64,000 nucleotides of DNA from Theropithecus gelada (Eukaryota > Chordata > Mammalia > Primates > Cercopithecidae): assembly GCF_003255815.1 (NCBI RefSeq), contig NC_037669.1:117325195-117389194 (forward strand). Reading direction: 5' to 3'. This document shows, piece by piece, positions 47,410 through 57,772 of the stretch. The position numbers were made by a program, and so were the translations under genes. Position 1 is the first letter of the stretch. Each line of letters starts with the position of its first letter. Under the pieces are notes generated by a model, which saw only the letters and a list, made by a program, of their open reading frames with translations, had not been told where the DNA came from and did not search any database.

Positions 47410-48403
47410 GATTTCCCTCCTCTCTCTCTCTCTCTGTTTCTTCTCACTCTCCAGTGCTTTCTCTACTTTTGCTGAAATTCCTAACACAACACTGAGGTGT
47501 ACCCGGGGCCTCAGTCCTTACTCCTCTTCTACTTTCCACAATTCTAAATCCCATCAATATCACAATGACATTCAAATGTACATCTCAGGCCTTAATTCAT
47601 CTCTGTACTCTGGACTGTCTCCTTAATATGTCAGTTTGGATTCTTCAAATCCTGAAATCTCAGAACTCCTGGTTCTGCAACAATTACCTATCACCCATCT
47701 CCCTAATTCCTATTACACACACCACACACATGCATGCAAAATACATGCTGCTTCTACTTCCAGGATTTCACTCTTGCATAAATGCCAATCTTGTCCACCT
47801 AGCTGCCTAAACCAAAGACCTGGAATTATCCTCGGTTCTTTTCTTTTTCATTATCTCCACCTCCTCTTATATCCAACCCATAAGATAGCCTTATTGCTTT
47901 ATTTCATACATACTGAATCTCAACTTTAGGTCAAGCCACTATTATCTCTCAGCAAGACTACTGTGAGATCATTCCTGTTTCTTCTGCTCTTGCTTGCCTA
48001 TAAGAATTTAACCTTCGGGTAGCATCTAAAGTTGTCTTTTGTAAATATAGATAAGATCACCTCTCTTCCTTATTTAAAATCCTCAAAGGGCCTCCTATTA
48101 CATGTAAAATAAAACTCAAATTCTTTAGCATGACCTCTAAAAATCTAAATGATCTGAACTTGTTTAACATTACAGTTGCATCGCTCCCCCAATTTCCCAT
48201 ATTTGTTTCACTCAAGTCACACTTGTCTTTATGCTTTGTGAACCTAGCCTCTGTGTATATAACTCCCTGCACTTATGTGGTTCAAAATCTGCAGAACCAC
48301 ATGTATCAACCCTGATTCAGGGCGTTGAAACTTGCTGTCCTCTGTTCTTGGTACTATTCCCCCTAATTTTGGAATGGCCTGACTTCTCAATACAAATGTC
48401 ATT
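47410..48403 (+). repeat. L2 ORF2 C-terminal remnant, sense
   Basis: About 1 kb follows the C-terminal part of the L2 polyprotein region: 'gtacatctcaggccttaatt', 'actctggactgtctccttaa', 'ttgtccacctagctgcctaa', 'gacctggaattatcctcggt', 'atcctcaaagggcctcctat' and 'ttggaatggcctgacttctc' (the last corresponds to the usual 'ctggaatgctcttcccc'). The several open frames at 47408-48315 are pieces of this dead ORF. Among the longest L2 remnants in the window. Confidence 0.75.
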
Positions 48404-48462
48404 TAATAATGATGAAAATTATGATGATAATAATGATAAGGATGATGATAATGATAATGAAG
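48404..48462. repeat. (GAT/AAT)n imperfect microsatellite
   Basis: Repeated GATGATAAT units grown inside the end of the L2 remnant. They produce the Asp/Asn run in the plus-strand frame at 48231-48539. Confidence 0.9.
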
Positions 48463-49059
48463 CTGAGTGCCTAATGTCCTCCTCAACTCATTCACAACCC
48501 TTCTCTGTCTTTCTCTGTGCCTCAGGATATCCTTCATGAACACATCTAGATTCCCTTATGAATTCTGATTGGATGTTCTGATAGTAAGCAACGCTAGAAG
48601 ATTAAAAAATGGGAAGAGATAGGTTACAGTATCAACCTCCCATGTTTCTTCCCTGCCAAGCAACTCTTCTTTCATGGATGAGCTTCTTTATCACCACAGC
48701 TCTTGTCAGGGAATCCATATACAAGAGCAGCTAAATAATACAGAAAATAATCACCTTTATGGTAAGATTATGGAGACTGAAGGAAGAAGATCATATGCTC
48801 AGCTCCAAAATACACCAGTGATCATTTTACACAGCTACTGCTCCCACCAAGCTCTGGTAAATACTTTCATTCTTTCCTTTTGCCTCGTCAGGCTTACAGG
48901 TAGTAATGGCTTGGCTTTCTACTGTTACTATTTTACCTGGGTATTTTCCACATACTGCTGGTTCCATTAGCTAATCCTACACATCTATAAATGGCCCCTT
49001 TATTAAACTCTCTTCATTTGAACTCTTGAATGAGCCAATTGGTCTTTGACAGATACTAT
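48463..49059. other. Unassigned, with an LTR-like 3' end near 48890-49055
   Basis: 'cctttattaaactctcttca' and 'gaatgagccaattggtcttt' resemble the 3' end of an old LTR or retroposon with an ATTAAA signal. I cannot name it. The 98-codon frame at 48674-48970 has no domain. Confidence 0.35.
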
Positions 49060-49285
49060 AGCTATATTTATTGAATCCTTCCTATAATCCAGGTGCTATT
49101 CTAAACACATTGCACATATTTAAATCACATTGATACTAATATGTAAATACTGACAGGGCTCCAATTTTACAAATGAGAAAACTAAGAAACAGAGAGTCTA
49201 AGTAACTTGCCTGACATTACTCAGGCAATAAGTGGTAGAATCTGAACCTCAGTCCATGTTCTCAACATGCTGTATTGCTTCCCAA
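49060..49285 (-). repeat. MIR SINE, antisense, well preserved
   Basis: 'aatccaggtgctattctaaa', 'ccaattttacaaatgagaaa', 'ctaagtaacttgcctgacat' and 'agtggtagaatctgaacctc' follow the reversed MIR closely. Confidence 0.85.
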
Positions 49286-49479
49286 GAGGTATCATTCCTT
49301 GCCACCCTCGTTCATGCTGCCTTCTCCACATCCTCACCTCCTGTCTCGTCACTACTTCATGTCACCTCTTTACTCTCTTCTTAGAGCTTATCAGTTTTAA
49401 AAATATCATTTATATTTATTTATGATGATGATAAATTATATATGTCACCATCACTGGGCCAAGTGTGCCCAAATATCTG

Positions 49480-49899
49480 GTTAAACATTATCTCTGGGTG
49501 TATTTTTCAGGGTGTTTCTAGAAGAGATTAGCATTTGAATTGATGTCTTACTAAAGCAGATGGCCCTTCCCAGTAAAGCAGATGGTTGTATACCATCCAA
49601 TCACTTATGGGCCTAAATAGCACAAAAAGGTGGAGGAATGTTGAATTTGCTTTCTGCCTGATAGTATGAGCTAGGCCATCATTCTTTCTGCCCTCCCACC
49701 TGTACTGGAATCTATACCATTATCTCTGCAGTTCTCAGGCCTTCAAACTACACTGGCTTTTCTGGGTCTCCCGCTTATAGACGACAGATTGTAGAACTTC
49801 TCAGCCTCCATAACAGTGTAAGCCAATAACATAAAATAAATCTTTATAAACATATATAATATATATACACACACACACACACACACCCATATATACACA
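49480..49899 (+). repeat. Older repeat, left part, split by Tigger1
   Basis: 'gcctgatagtatgagctagg', 'tctgcagttctcaggccttc', 'ggcttttctgggtctcccgc' and 'acttctcagcctccataaca' belong to an ancient mammalian repeat 3' end that normally continues through a TATA-rich stretch into 'ggttctgtttctctggagaa'. Here the TA/CA microsatellite (49856-49899) is followed by Tigger1, and the missing end reappears at 53156-53236 ('gggctctgtttctctggata'). I do not name the family. Confidence 0.65.
49856..49899. repeat. TA/CA microsatellite
   Basis: (TA)n followed by (CA)n and more TATACACA, at the left edge of Tigger1 copy 1. Confidence 0.9.
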
Positions 49900-50119
49900 C
49901 AGGCTAACCTTGTTTTATTGTGGTTTCCTTTATTATACTTTCCACATAGTGCATTTTTAATAAATTGAAAGTTTGTAGCAACCACGTATCAACCAAGTCT
50001 ATCAGCACCATTTTTCCAACAGCATCTGCTCACTTCCTGTCTCTGTGCCACATTTTGGTAATTCTCAAAATATTTAAAATGTTTTGATTACTATTGTGTC
50101 TGCTAGGGTGATCAGTGAT

Positions 50120-50778
50120 TGATATGGTTTGGATATTTTGTCCCCACTGAATCGCACATTGAAATGTAACCTCAAATGTTGGAGGTAGGCCTATTAGGAG
50201 GTGTTTGGGTCATGGGAGTGGATCCCTCACGAATGTATTGGTGTCTCCTCATAACAATGAGTCAGATGAGTCAGTTCTTGCTCTTTCATTTTTTTTTTTT
50301 TTTTTTTTGAGACGGAGTCTCGCTCTGTCGCCCAGGCTGGAGTTCAGCTCACTGCAAGCTCCGCCTCCCGGGTTTATGCCATTCTCCTGCCTCAGCCACC
50401 CAAGTAGCTGGGACTACAGGCGCCCACCACCTCGCCCGGCTAGTTTTTTATATTTTTTAGTAGAGACGGAGTTTCACCATGGATGGTCTCGATCTCCTGA
50501 CCTCGTGATCTGCCCATCTCGGCCTCCCAAAGTGCTGGGATTACAGGCTTGAGTCACCGCGCCCGGCCTAGTTCTTACTCTTTCACATGAGATTTCATGG
50601 TTTAAAAGAGTGTGGCGTCTACTTGCTCCAGCTCTCACCATGTTAAGCACTGGCTCTCCCTTCACCCTCTGCCATGTTTGTGAGATTCCTGAGGTTCACA
50701 GGCCAAAATAAAGCTCCCTTCTTTACAAATTATCCAGCCTCAGGTATTTATTAATCGCAATGTGAATGGGCTGACACT
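50120..50778 (+). mobile_element. MST-type MaLR LTR inside Tigger1, split by an Alu
   Basis: Starts 'tgatatggtttggatatttt', with 'ttaggaggtgtttgggtcat', 'ggagtggatccctcacgaat' and, after the Alu, 'aggccaaaataaagctccct' and 'attatccagcctcaggtatt'. Five-base duplications gtgat at 50115-50119 and 50779-50783 fit an LTR integration. The LTR proper is about 360 bases; the middle is somewhat shortened relative to MSTA/B. Solo LTR, with no viral coding region. Confidence 0.88.
50289..50569 (-). mobile_element. AluYR-like element (Old World monkey type), antisense
   Basis: Antisense Alu from a T-run and 'gagacggagtctcgctctg' to 'gagtcaccgcgcccggcc'. 'acctcgcccggctagttttt', 'tatattttttagtagag', 'gggtttatgccattctcc' and 'gattacaggcttgagtcac' carry changes typical of cercopithecoid AluYR rather than human AluY ('ggctaattttttgtattttt', 'gggttcacgccattctcc', 'caggcgtgagccac'). 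A 13-base deletion near 50344 and another near 50480 shorten it. Target duplication agttcttgctctttca at 50273-50288 and agttcttactctttca at 50570-50585 (1 mismatch). Confidence 0.93.
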
Positions 50779-50980
50779 GTGATCTTTGATGTTACTTTTG
50801 TAATTGTTTTGGAGTGCTGTGAACTGCAGCCATCTAAGATGGCAAACTTAATTCATAAATGTTGTGTATGTTCTGATTGCTCCATCAACTAGCCATTCTC
50901 AAGTCTCTCTCCTTCTGCTCCTGCCTCCCTAGTCCCTGAGACATAACAGTATTAAAGTTAGGCCAGTTAATAACCCTACA

Positions 50981-52212
50981 ATGCCCTCTGACTGTTCAAG
51001 TGAAAGAATAGTCACACATCTCTCATTTTCAATCCAAAGTTGGAAATAAGCCTAAAAGTGTTACCTACTGAACACACAAATGATAAAAAAGCAAAATAAT
51101 GTGTTATTGTTGATACAGAGAAAATTTTACTAGTCTGGATAAAAGAACAAAACAGCTACAACATTCTCTCAAGCTAAGCCTAATCCAGAGCAAGACCCTA
51201 ACTCTCTTCAATTCTATGAAGGCTGTTAGAGGTGAGGAAGCTACAGAAAAGAAGTTGGAAGCAAGGTTGATTCATCAGTCGAAGGAAATTGGTTCATCAG
51301 TTGAAGGAAAGAAGATGTCTCCATAACATAAAAGTGCATGTAGAAAGTGCTGACGTAGAAGCTGCCACCAACTTATCCGAAAGATCTAGCTAAGATCACT
51401 GATGAAGGTGGCTACAGTAAGCCTGGCTTGTAGGCTTTCTTCTAAAGAAACATGATACCAGAAGATGATACCATCTAGGAATTTCATAGTTAGAAAGAAC
51501 AAGTCAATGTCCGGCTTGCAGGCTTCAAAAGAAAGACTGACTCTCTCATTAAGGGCTAATGCAACTAGAGAATTAAGTTGAAACCAATGATCACTTATCC
51601 TTGTGGACCCTTAAGAATTATGCTAAATCTACTCTGCCCATGCTCTATAAATAGAATATCAAAGCATGGAGGACAGAACATCTGTTCACAGCAGGGATTA
51701 CTGAATATTTTAAGCCCACTGTTAAGACTTACTGTTCTGGAATAAAATGTCTTTCAGAATATTACTGCTTATTGACAATACACCTAGTTACTCAAGAGCT
51801 CTGATGGAGATATGCAAGAGATTAATGTTTTCATGCCTGCTTACACAACATTCATTCTACAGTCAATGAATCAAGAGGCAATTTCAACTTTCAAGTCTTG
51901 TTATTTAAGAAATACATTTCATAAGGCTATAGACAGATTGATAATGATTACTCTGATGGATCTGGGCAGAGTAAATTGAAAACCTTCTGGAAAGGACTCA
52001 GCATTATAAATTCCAATAAGAGCATTCATGAGAGATCAAAATATAAACATTAGCAGAAAAAAGTCAATTCTAACCCTTATGGATGACTTTGAGAGGCCAA
52101 GTCTTTAGTGGAGGAAGTAACTGCAGATCTGGTAAAAACAGCAAGAGAACTAGAATTAAAAGTAGAGCCTAAAGATATAAACGAATTGCTGCAATCTCGT
52201 GAACAAACTTGA
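50981..52212 (+). pseudogene. Dead Tigger1 transposase gene, copy 1
   Basis: The ATG at 50981 matches the start of the Tigger1 transposase, a pogo/CENP-B-related protein with an N-terminal helix-turn-helix DNA-binding part and a DDE catalytic core that in life binds the element's ends and cuts and pastes it. The consensus coding text is followed to a stop at about 52210. Recognisable pieces are the DNA-binding start ('tgttcaagtgaaagaatag'), the region around 'ttatgctaaatctactctgc' in the catalytic core, and the C-terminal 'gaattgctgcaatctcgtg'. Internal deletions (about 51040-51080) and many frameshifts and stops leave no frame over about 70 codons, so it cannot make protein. Its relatives gave rise to host genes such as TIGD and POGZ, but nothing suggests domestication here. 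Confidence 0.9.
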
Positions 52213-52489
52213 ATGAACGAGGAGTTCCTTCTTATGGAGAAGCAAAGAAAGTGGTTTTTGGAAATGGAATCTCCCAGAGAAGATGCTATGAACATTGTTC
52301 AAATGACAACAAATGATATAGAATATACATAAATGTAGGTGATAAAGCAGCAGCATAGTTTAAGAGGATTGATTCCAATTTTGAAAGTTCTACTGTGAGT
52401 AAAATCCAATCAAACTGACTTGCACACTATAAAGAAATCTTTCTTGAAAGGAAGGATCAATCAATGTGACTAACTTCATTGTTGTTTTA

Positions 52490-52827
52490 TTAAAAAAAAA
52501 AAAACTACCAATCCCAATCCCAGCACTTTGGGAGGCCAACGCAGGAAGATCACTTGAGCCTAGCAGTTCAAGACCAGTTAGGCAACATAGCAAGATCCCA
52601 TCTCTACAAAACACACACACATACACACACACACACACACAACAGTAGCCAGGTGTGTTGGCATACACCTGTTGTCCCAGTTACTTAGCAAGAACTGCTA
52701 CAGCCTGGCAGGTGGAGGCTGCAGTGAGCCATGACTGCACCAGTGCACCCCAGCCCATGCAAAAAGAAAATATGAGACCTTTTCTCATAAAATAAAATAA
52801 AATAAAATAAAATAAAATAAAATAAAA
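52490..52827 (+). mobile_element. Old AluJ inside Tigger1, with CA and TAAAA expansions
   Basis: From 'aatcccagcactttgggag' to 'ccccagcccatgcaaaaag'. The 5' end is truncated, 'cttgagcctagcagttcaag' is AluJ-type, the central linker has become (CA)n at 52610-52640, and the tail is (TAAAA)n at 52784-52827. Tigger1 text resumes at 'attaccatagccaccctaa'. The minus-strand frame 52390-52668 is a shadow. Confidence 0.88.
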
Positions 52828-53155
52828 ATTACCATAGCCACCCTAATCTTCAGCAACTACCACCCTGATCAGTCAGCAGCCATCACCATTAAGACAAGAC
52901 CTTCCACCAGCAAAACGATTAAGACTCACTGAACTCTCCAATGATCATTAGTACTGTTTAGCAACAAAATATTTTTAATTAAGGTATGTACATTTTTAGA
53001 CAAAATGTTATACACTTATTAATATACAGTGTCATGTAAACCCAAATTATATATGCATTGGGAAACCAAGAAATGTCTATTACTCACTTTAGTGTGTTAT
53101 TTACTTTATTGTGATGGTCTGGAACTGAATATACAGTATTTCTGAGGTATCCCTG

Positions 53156-53236
53156 AATCTCCTATTGTACTATTAATCATCTATCTATCAAGTAATCTCT
53201 CTCTCTCATGGGCTCTGTTTCTCTGGATAACATTGA
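53156..53236 (+). repeat. Older repeat, right part, after Tigger1
   Basis: 'ctatctatcaagtaatctct', '(CT)n' and 'gggctctgtttctctggata' followed by 'cattgactaacaca' complete the element that begins at 49480. See that entry. Confidence 0.65.
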
Positions 53237-53433
53237 CTAACACATTTAAATATGAGTTTATGTTCTGTCTCTACTGTGGAACGATAGGTACTAGAGGCCA
53301 GGAAAACAGATCTGTTCATATCAGTATCCACCGTGTACAAATGATACATACTGTAAGTATTCAACAAAACATGACTTACATGTCAACATAGCAATAAGAA
53401 AATTTGAATGTGAAAGCCGGCATGAAAATTAGA

Positions 53434-53742
53434 CCAGGCACCATGGTTCACACCTGTAATCTCAGCACTTTGGGAGGCCGAGGTGCCTGGATCACGAAGT
53501 CAGGAAATCGAGACCATCCTAGCTCACACTATGAAACCCCGTCTCTACCAAAACAATACAAAAAATTAGCCGGGCGTGGTGGCGGGCGCCTGTAGTCCCA
53601 GCTACTCGGGAGGCTGAGGCAGGAGAATGGCGTGAACCCGGGAGGTGGAGCTTGCAGTGAGCTGAGATCGCACCACTGTACTCCAGCCTGGGCGACAGAG
53701 CGAGACTCTGGCTCAAAAAAAAGAAAGAAAGAAAGAAAGAAA
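53434..53742 (+). mobile_element. AluY, full length, sense
   Basis: From 'gaccaggcaccatggttcac' to 'gactctggctcaaaaaaaag', with a (GAAA)n tail at 53721-53742. 'gaatggcgtgaacccgggag' and 'gagctgagatcgcaccactg' mark AluY. Short flanking match gaaaatta near 53427 and 53739. Frames at 53404-53595 and 53519-53789 are Alu shadows. The next 437 bases (53743-54179) are unassigned. Confidence 0.92.
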
Positions 53743-54179
53743 ATTAATGAAATTTGCATGTGATAGCTTTTATTTTCTCTGTAAAGCAAAAACGGGTAAT
53801 CTGCTCACAGTAAGGGCGCGGGTGGATAGATCAAATGTCTGTTAGAGGTGGAGAAGTTTTGAAATCCTCATTGCACAAATCGGGAAAATAAAGAAGAGGA
53901 ATCGAACTGCCAGGTTCTGCTAAGGCTGGTCAGTGTGAACTGAAAGTGTTCCCAAACTTCCCTGTTCTCTGAGATTCTAAAATAATGCTTGGCTTCCCGG
54001 ATGCAAGCACAAAGAAAACCCTATGAGGGTCAGCAAGAATGCAGAATAAGGCTGCTGATATGTGGAAAACACAATGGCTCCAAAGTTTTAGCAATCTGAA
54101 GCCATTTAATGTGGAAGAAAACTGTCCAATATATCTCAGTAGGCTATAAAAGCATTACTCTATTAGTGCAGGCAGTACC

Positions 54180-54320
54180 AGTTGAGCTTACTGTATGGGA
54201 AGAGCAAAACGTTCAGGAATTGGAGTCAGTTCAGCCATGCACTAGCTATGAGATCATTGGCAAATTATCTAACCTCTCCAAGTCTCAGGTTTTGCTTCTA
54301 TAATTGAAATATGTATAAAG
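54180..54320 (+). repeat. MIR SINE, sense
   Basis: 'catgcactagctatgagatc', 'aaattatctaacctctccaa' and 'gtctcaggttttgcttctat' follow the MIR core. Confidence 0.75.
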
Positions 54321-54612
54321 AGTTTTGAGCCTGGATACTAATCTGTAATGAACTTAGGCTTTAATTCACCATACCTATGGAACAGGTCATTTTACTATAA
54401 TACCAAATAAAACAAAAGACACCAATCGACAGGAAACCATAATAGATCTTCACACAAGTACTTGCTTTTTTTTTTTTTAATATATGTCCTTGCAAATTGC
54501 ATTCTTGAAGCAGCGGAAAAAAACACCAAAGAAAATATTTTCTGTAATGTTAAAGGGCTACAAAATGTAATATATGTGTGTGAGTTTGTGTGTATATATA
54601 TACATACATACA

Positions 54613-54757
54613 CAACTATATACTGCAGTGTCTATCACGTGTATATTTATATATACACACATATATACACATGTATATATACACACATATGTATATATGT
54701 AGATAGACAGATAGATAAATAGGTAGATAGACAGATAGACACTGCAGTATATAGTTG
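54613..54757. repeat. Perfect 24-bp inverted repeat around a TA/CA/GATA microsatellite
   Basis: 54613-54636 and 54734-54757 are exact reverse complements (core 'actgcag' in both). The 97 bases between are TATA, CACA and GATAGACA units that are themselves partly self-complementary ('acacatgtatatatacacac'). Frames on both strands here (54395-54859) are Ile/Tyr/Thr-rich microsatellite translations, not genes. The preceding T-run is at 54468-54478. Confidence 0.93.
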
Positions 54758-56105
54758 CAAACATCCAGCCATTGAGGCCAGGAAATATAAAAAATAAACT
54801 AACATAGTAAGGGCATTTTCAAGTTTTAACTTTTTTGAGAAATGTTCCATTTTCTTCAAGGAACCAAATTAAATAAAGTAAAATAAAGAATATATATATA
54901 TATATTTGAAAGACTAAAATCCACACATTTGTGTTTAAATTAATAGTTGTCATTTTTAGCTTATAAATCAGCTATGCAGAAGTTGCCTTATCGAGACTGG
55001 GAGAAAAGATGGTAGAAGGTGGAATAAATGTATACCAGACCTGCCTGAAATCACACCCGTGCTCATTTCATTCAAGCAGAAGTCTAAATTTTATCTTCCA
55101 TTTTATAGATATTAGAGCCTATTCATTTTGATGAGCAGCATTACCTGCTCTCCTTCTGTTACACAGATATGCAGCCACAGACATCTATCGTTTTATCTAG
55201 GCATACAACATAATATCAAATATGAAATTGATTTTATAACAACCTTAGAAGAGCAGCCGTTACACTTTTTAAAAAGATGTTTAAGTCAGGATTTTATAAA
55301 CAAGACTATAAGTCTAAATTCCTATAATCTTAGTATTGTATTCCAGTGATACTGCCTTTTTAGAAAGATGCCCAGTATATGTGATATTTTTCAAACTATA
55401 TTTTTTACAGATATTTTCAAGTTAAAATTATACACAGATATCACAAAAAAAATAGAGTAGAGCAAAAATTATGAGCAAATTAATACCAAAGTATTGATAC
55501 AATCTTATGTTGCTTATTATCCAAGAATGTATGTTCACTGATCAGTTAAGTGAGTCATTTATACAATGATATGCTGTCAATGAATAAGCATGAGTGGGTG
55601 TAAATTATCTATTTCAAAAGTGTATTACCTTGAAAAATATGATCCCTTCAAGTTCTTTACAGCATTACAATTTTCAATATTAATGGTTATGGGTTTAACT
55701 AGCACTATAGTCTTTCTACTAAGAAAATACAATGAAATTGTTCTCTAGAAAATAATTCCAGCTTAAGAGTAATGTTTACACGTTTTTCTTACTAAAGCAA
55801 CAAAAATTCATAAATTGCCAGAAAAAGTAAACATTGTTGAAAATTGAAAATTAAATACGAAAAGTCTGAAAGTAAAGTTTTAAAATGTGCTATGCGCATC
55901 CTTATTGATACTGCACATACAATATATATGTTTATTTACTTCTTTTTCCATTCTCATTAAATGCTTTCAAAAATAGAAAATAATTTTCAGTAAAATCTCA
56001 AAGCAACAGAAATCATAATTGATAAAGTTATATAAAATGGTATTGGGAGTACAGTTTCAAAAATTAATAATTTAATCACAAAGAGCTTCAATTTATCCTT
56101 TAGTG
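54758..56105. other. Unassigned AT-rich sequence
   Basis: No element recognised apart from a (TA)9 run at 54891-54906. A 73-codon plus-strand frame at 55128-55349 has no domain. Confidence 0.45.
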
Positions 56106-56157
56106 ACTATATATATAGTAATAGTATATATATATACACACACACACATATATATAA
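56106..56157. repeat. TA/CA microsatellite
   Basis: (TA)n - AGTAATAG - (TA)n - (CA)n - (TA)n. Confidence 0.95.
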
Positions 56158-56204
56158 AAGTAAAAATATAAAAATTGGACATTCAATTTTTTTAAAAAAC
56201 TTCT

Positions 56205-56375
56205 ATTTTTTTAGAGACAGGGTCTTGTTCCATCACCCAGGCTAGAGTGCAGTGACATGATCATAGCTCACTGCAGCCTCCAATTCCTGGGTTCAAGTGA
56301 TCCTCCCACCTCAGTCTTCCTAGTAGATGCGATTATAGCCACTAGGCACAATACCTGACTGGCATTTAATTTTAA
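56205..56375 (-). mobile_element. Alu left-monomer-type fragment (FLAM/AluJ), antisense
   Basis: 'tagagacagggtcttgttcc', 'catgatcatagctcactgca' and 'ggttcaagtgatcctcccac' are a single antisense Alu-like monomer ending near 'cacaatacctgactggc'. Only one monomer is present, so a free left monomer or truncated AluJ. Confidence 0.75.
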
Positions 56376-57081
56376 ATCTTGTGTTTCCACTTTAAAATAT
56401 ACAGCAATTTGCCTCCCCTGGAAAGATTGGTGCCATAAGTGTTCTATTATAGACCCCAACTGGCTTCAAACCACTCTGTCATTTCCTCTAAACTGGTTGT
56501 ATAGCATCATATTATATTTAGTTAGCACTATAGGTTGCTGGCTTACTTAAAAGATACATGTAATATGTGTATGTGTGTATCTTACTTGTTAGACCAAGTC
56601 ATACTATAATTAATCAGGCAAAAGTATAAATTTTGAAAGATTTATTACTACAACTAACAGCAGGCAAGTTATTAACATCCTTAAATTCAGAAACTCTAGG
56701 CTATATTGTTTGCCATGGTGTTTATTATCAAATCCTGCAAACCTCTGATTAATAGAATTAATCAAACACCTTTCAAAAGTTAATTTTTTAATATTTTAAT
56801 ATAATCTTGAAAATAATTTTATAGTTGTTTCTAGTCTAATATTAAGACTCAATAATTACTGAAAGTATACAAGAAAACTAGTGTAAAATTTAAACCTTTC
56901 AATACAAACACCCCCATCCAGTCATTTAAATGCTAACAAAGTGAAGTTACAAACCTTGTTTGATAGAAAATATGATTAGTAATTTTACATGAAAAATAAA
57001 CATTTGATACATTTTAAATACAATGGAAATAACTCAATACTCTTTATACCCAAAAAATCCCACTTACTTTTTTATAGCATT
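56376..57081. other. Unassigned AT-rich sequence
   Basis: No element or gene was recognised. Confidence 0.45.
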
Positions 57082-57097
57082 AAGATTTTCATATTTA

Positions 57098-57407
57098 GGC
57101 TGGGCGCGGTGGCTCACACCTGTAATCTTAGCAGTTTAGGAGGCCGAGGCGGGTGAATCACAAGGTCAGGAGATCGAGACCATCCTAGCTAACACGGTGA
57201 AACCCCGTCTCTACTAAAAATACAAAAAATTAGCCGGGCATGGTGGCAGGTGCCTGTAGTCCCAGCTACTTGGGAGGCTGAGGCAGGAGAATGGTGTGAA
57301 CCCCGGAGGTGGAGCTTGCAGTGAGCTGAGATCGCACCACTGTACTCCAGCCTGGGAGACAGCGAGACTCCGTCTCAAAAAAAAAAAAAGAAAAAAGAAA
57401 AAGAAAA
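57098..57407 (+). mobile_element. AluY, full length, sense, with perfect target duplication
   Basis: 'ggctgggcgcggtggctca' to 'gcgagactccgtctcaaaa', with an A-rich (AAAAAG)n tail. 'gaatggtgtgaaccccggag' and 'gtggagcttgcagtgagctg' are AluY. The 15-base duplication aagattttcatattt is exact at 57082-57096 and 57408-57422. Only about a dozen differences from consensus by eye. Confidence 0.96.
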
Positions 57408-57422
57408 AAGATTTTCATATTT

Positions 57423-57770
57423 CATGATTTTAAAATAAAAAATAAACAGGTAATGCACTCAATACAAATCATTGCACATTGAAAACTGGGTAACAGATTT
57501 AAGATCCCAAATGTTACTGGCATTTTTCCAACTTGCAAAGACACATTCATTACTCCAAATTTAAGTTAATTGCTGTTTATACATATTTTTACATAATTTG
57601 AGTGCAAATGTCATGGTTTTGAAGTTAAAAGGGCTAATATGCACCTACAATACAAATTTTTCAGGTTCATTTCAAAATACTAAAATTAGATTAATACAGA
57701 AGGCAACCAGGAATTTACATCACGACCTGATAGTTTAACAGATTTAATATATACTTCAAATACAGGCATA
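57423..57770. other. Unassigned AT-rich sequence
   Basis: Nothing was recognised between the AluY and Tigger1 copy 2. Confidence 0.45.
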
Positions 57771-57772
57771 CC

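Larger units (their letters stand above)
49900..53155 (+). mobile_element. Tigger1 DNA transposon, copy 1, nearly full length
   Basis: Begins 'caggctaaccttgttttatt' and ends 'atttctgaggtatccctg', the Tigger1 terminal inverted repeats of the pogo branch of Tc1/mariner. Removing the LTR at 50120-50778 and the Alu at 52490-52827 leaves about 2.26 kb, close to the roughly 2.4-kb consensus. Target is a TA/CA-rich tract inside an older repeat, so the TA duplication cannot be read cleanly. It carries a dead transposase gene and the 3' 'accaccctgatcagtcagca' region. Same orientation as copy 2 at 57773. Confidence 0.95.

Noticed and set aside
47408..48539. Cluster of overlapping open frames suggesting an intact LINE ORF
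   Set aside because: The cluster follows L2 ORF2 text but needs several frame changes, has stops, and lacks the catalytic part of the reverse transcriptase. A dead remnant.
50205..50552. 115-codon frame
   Set aside because: Joins MST LTR sequence to an antisense Alu; both are repeats.
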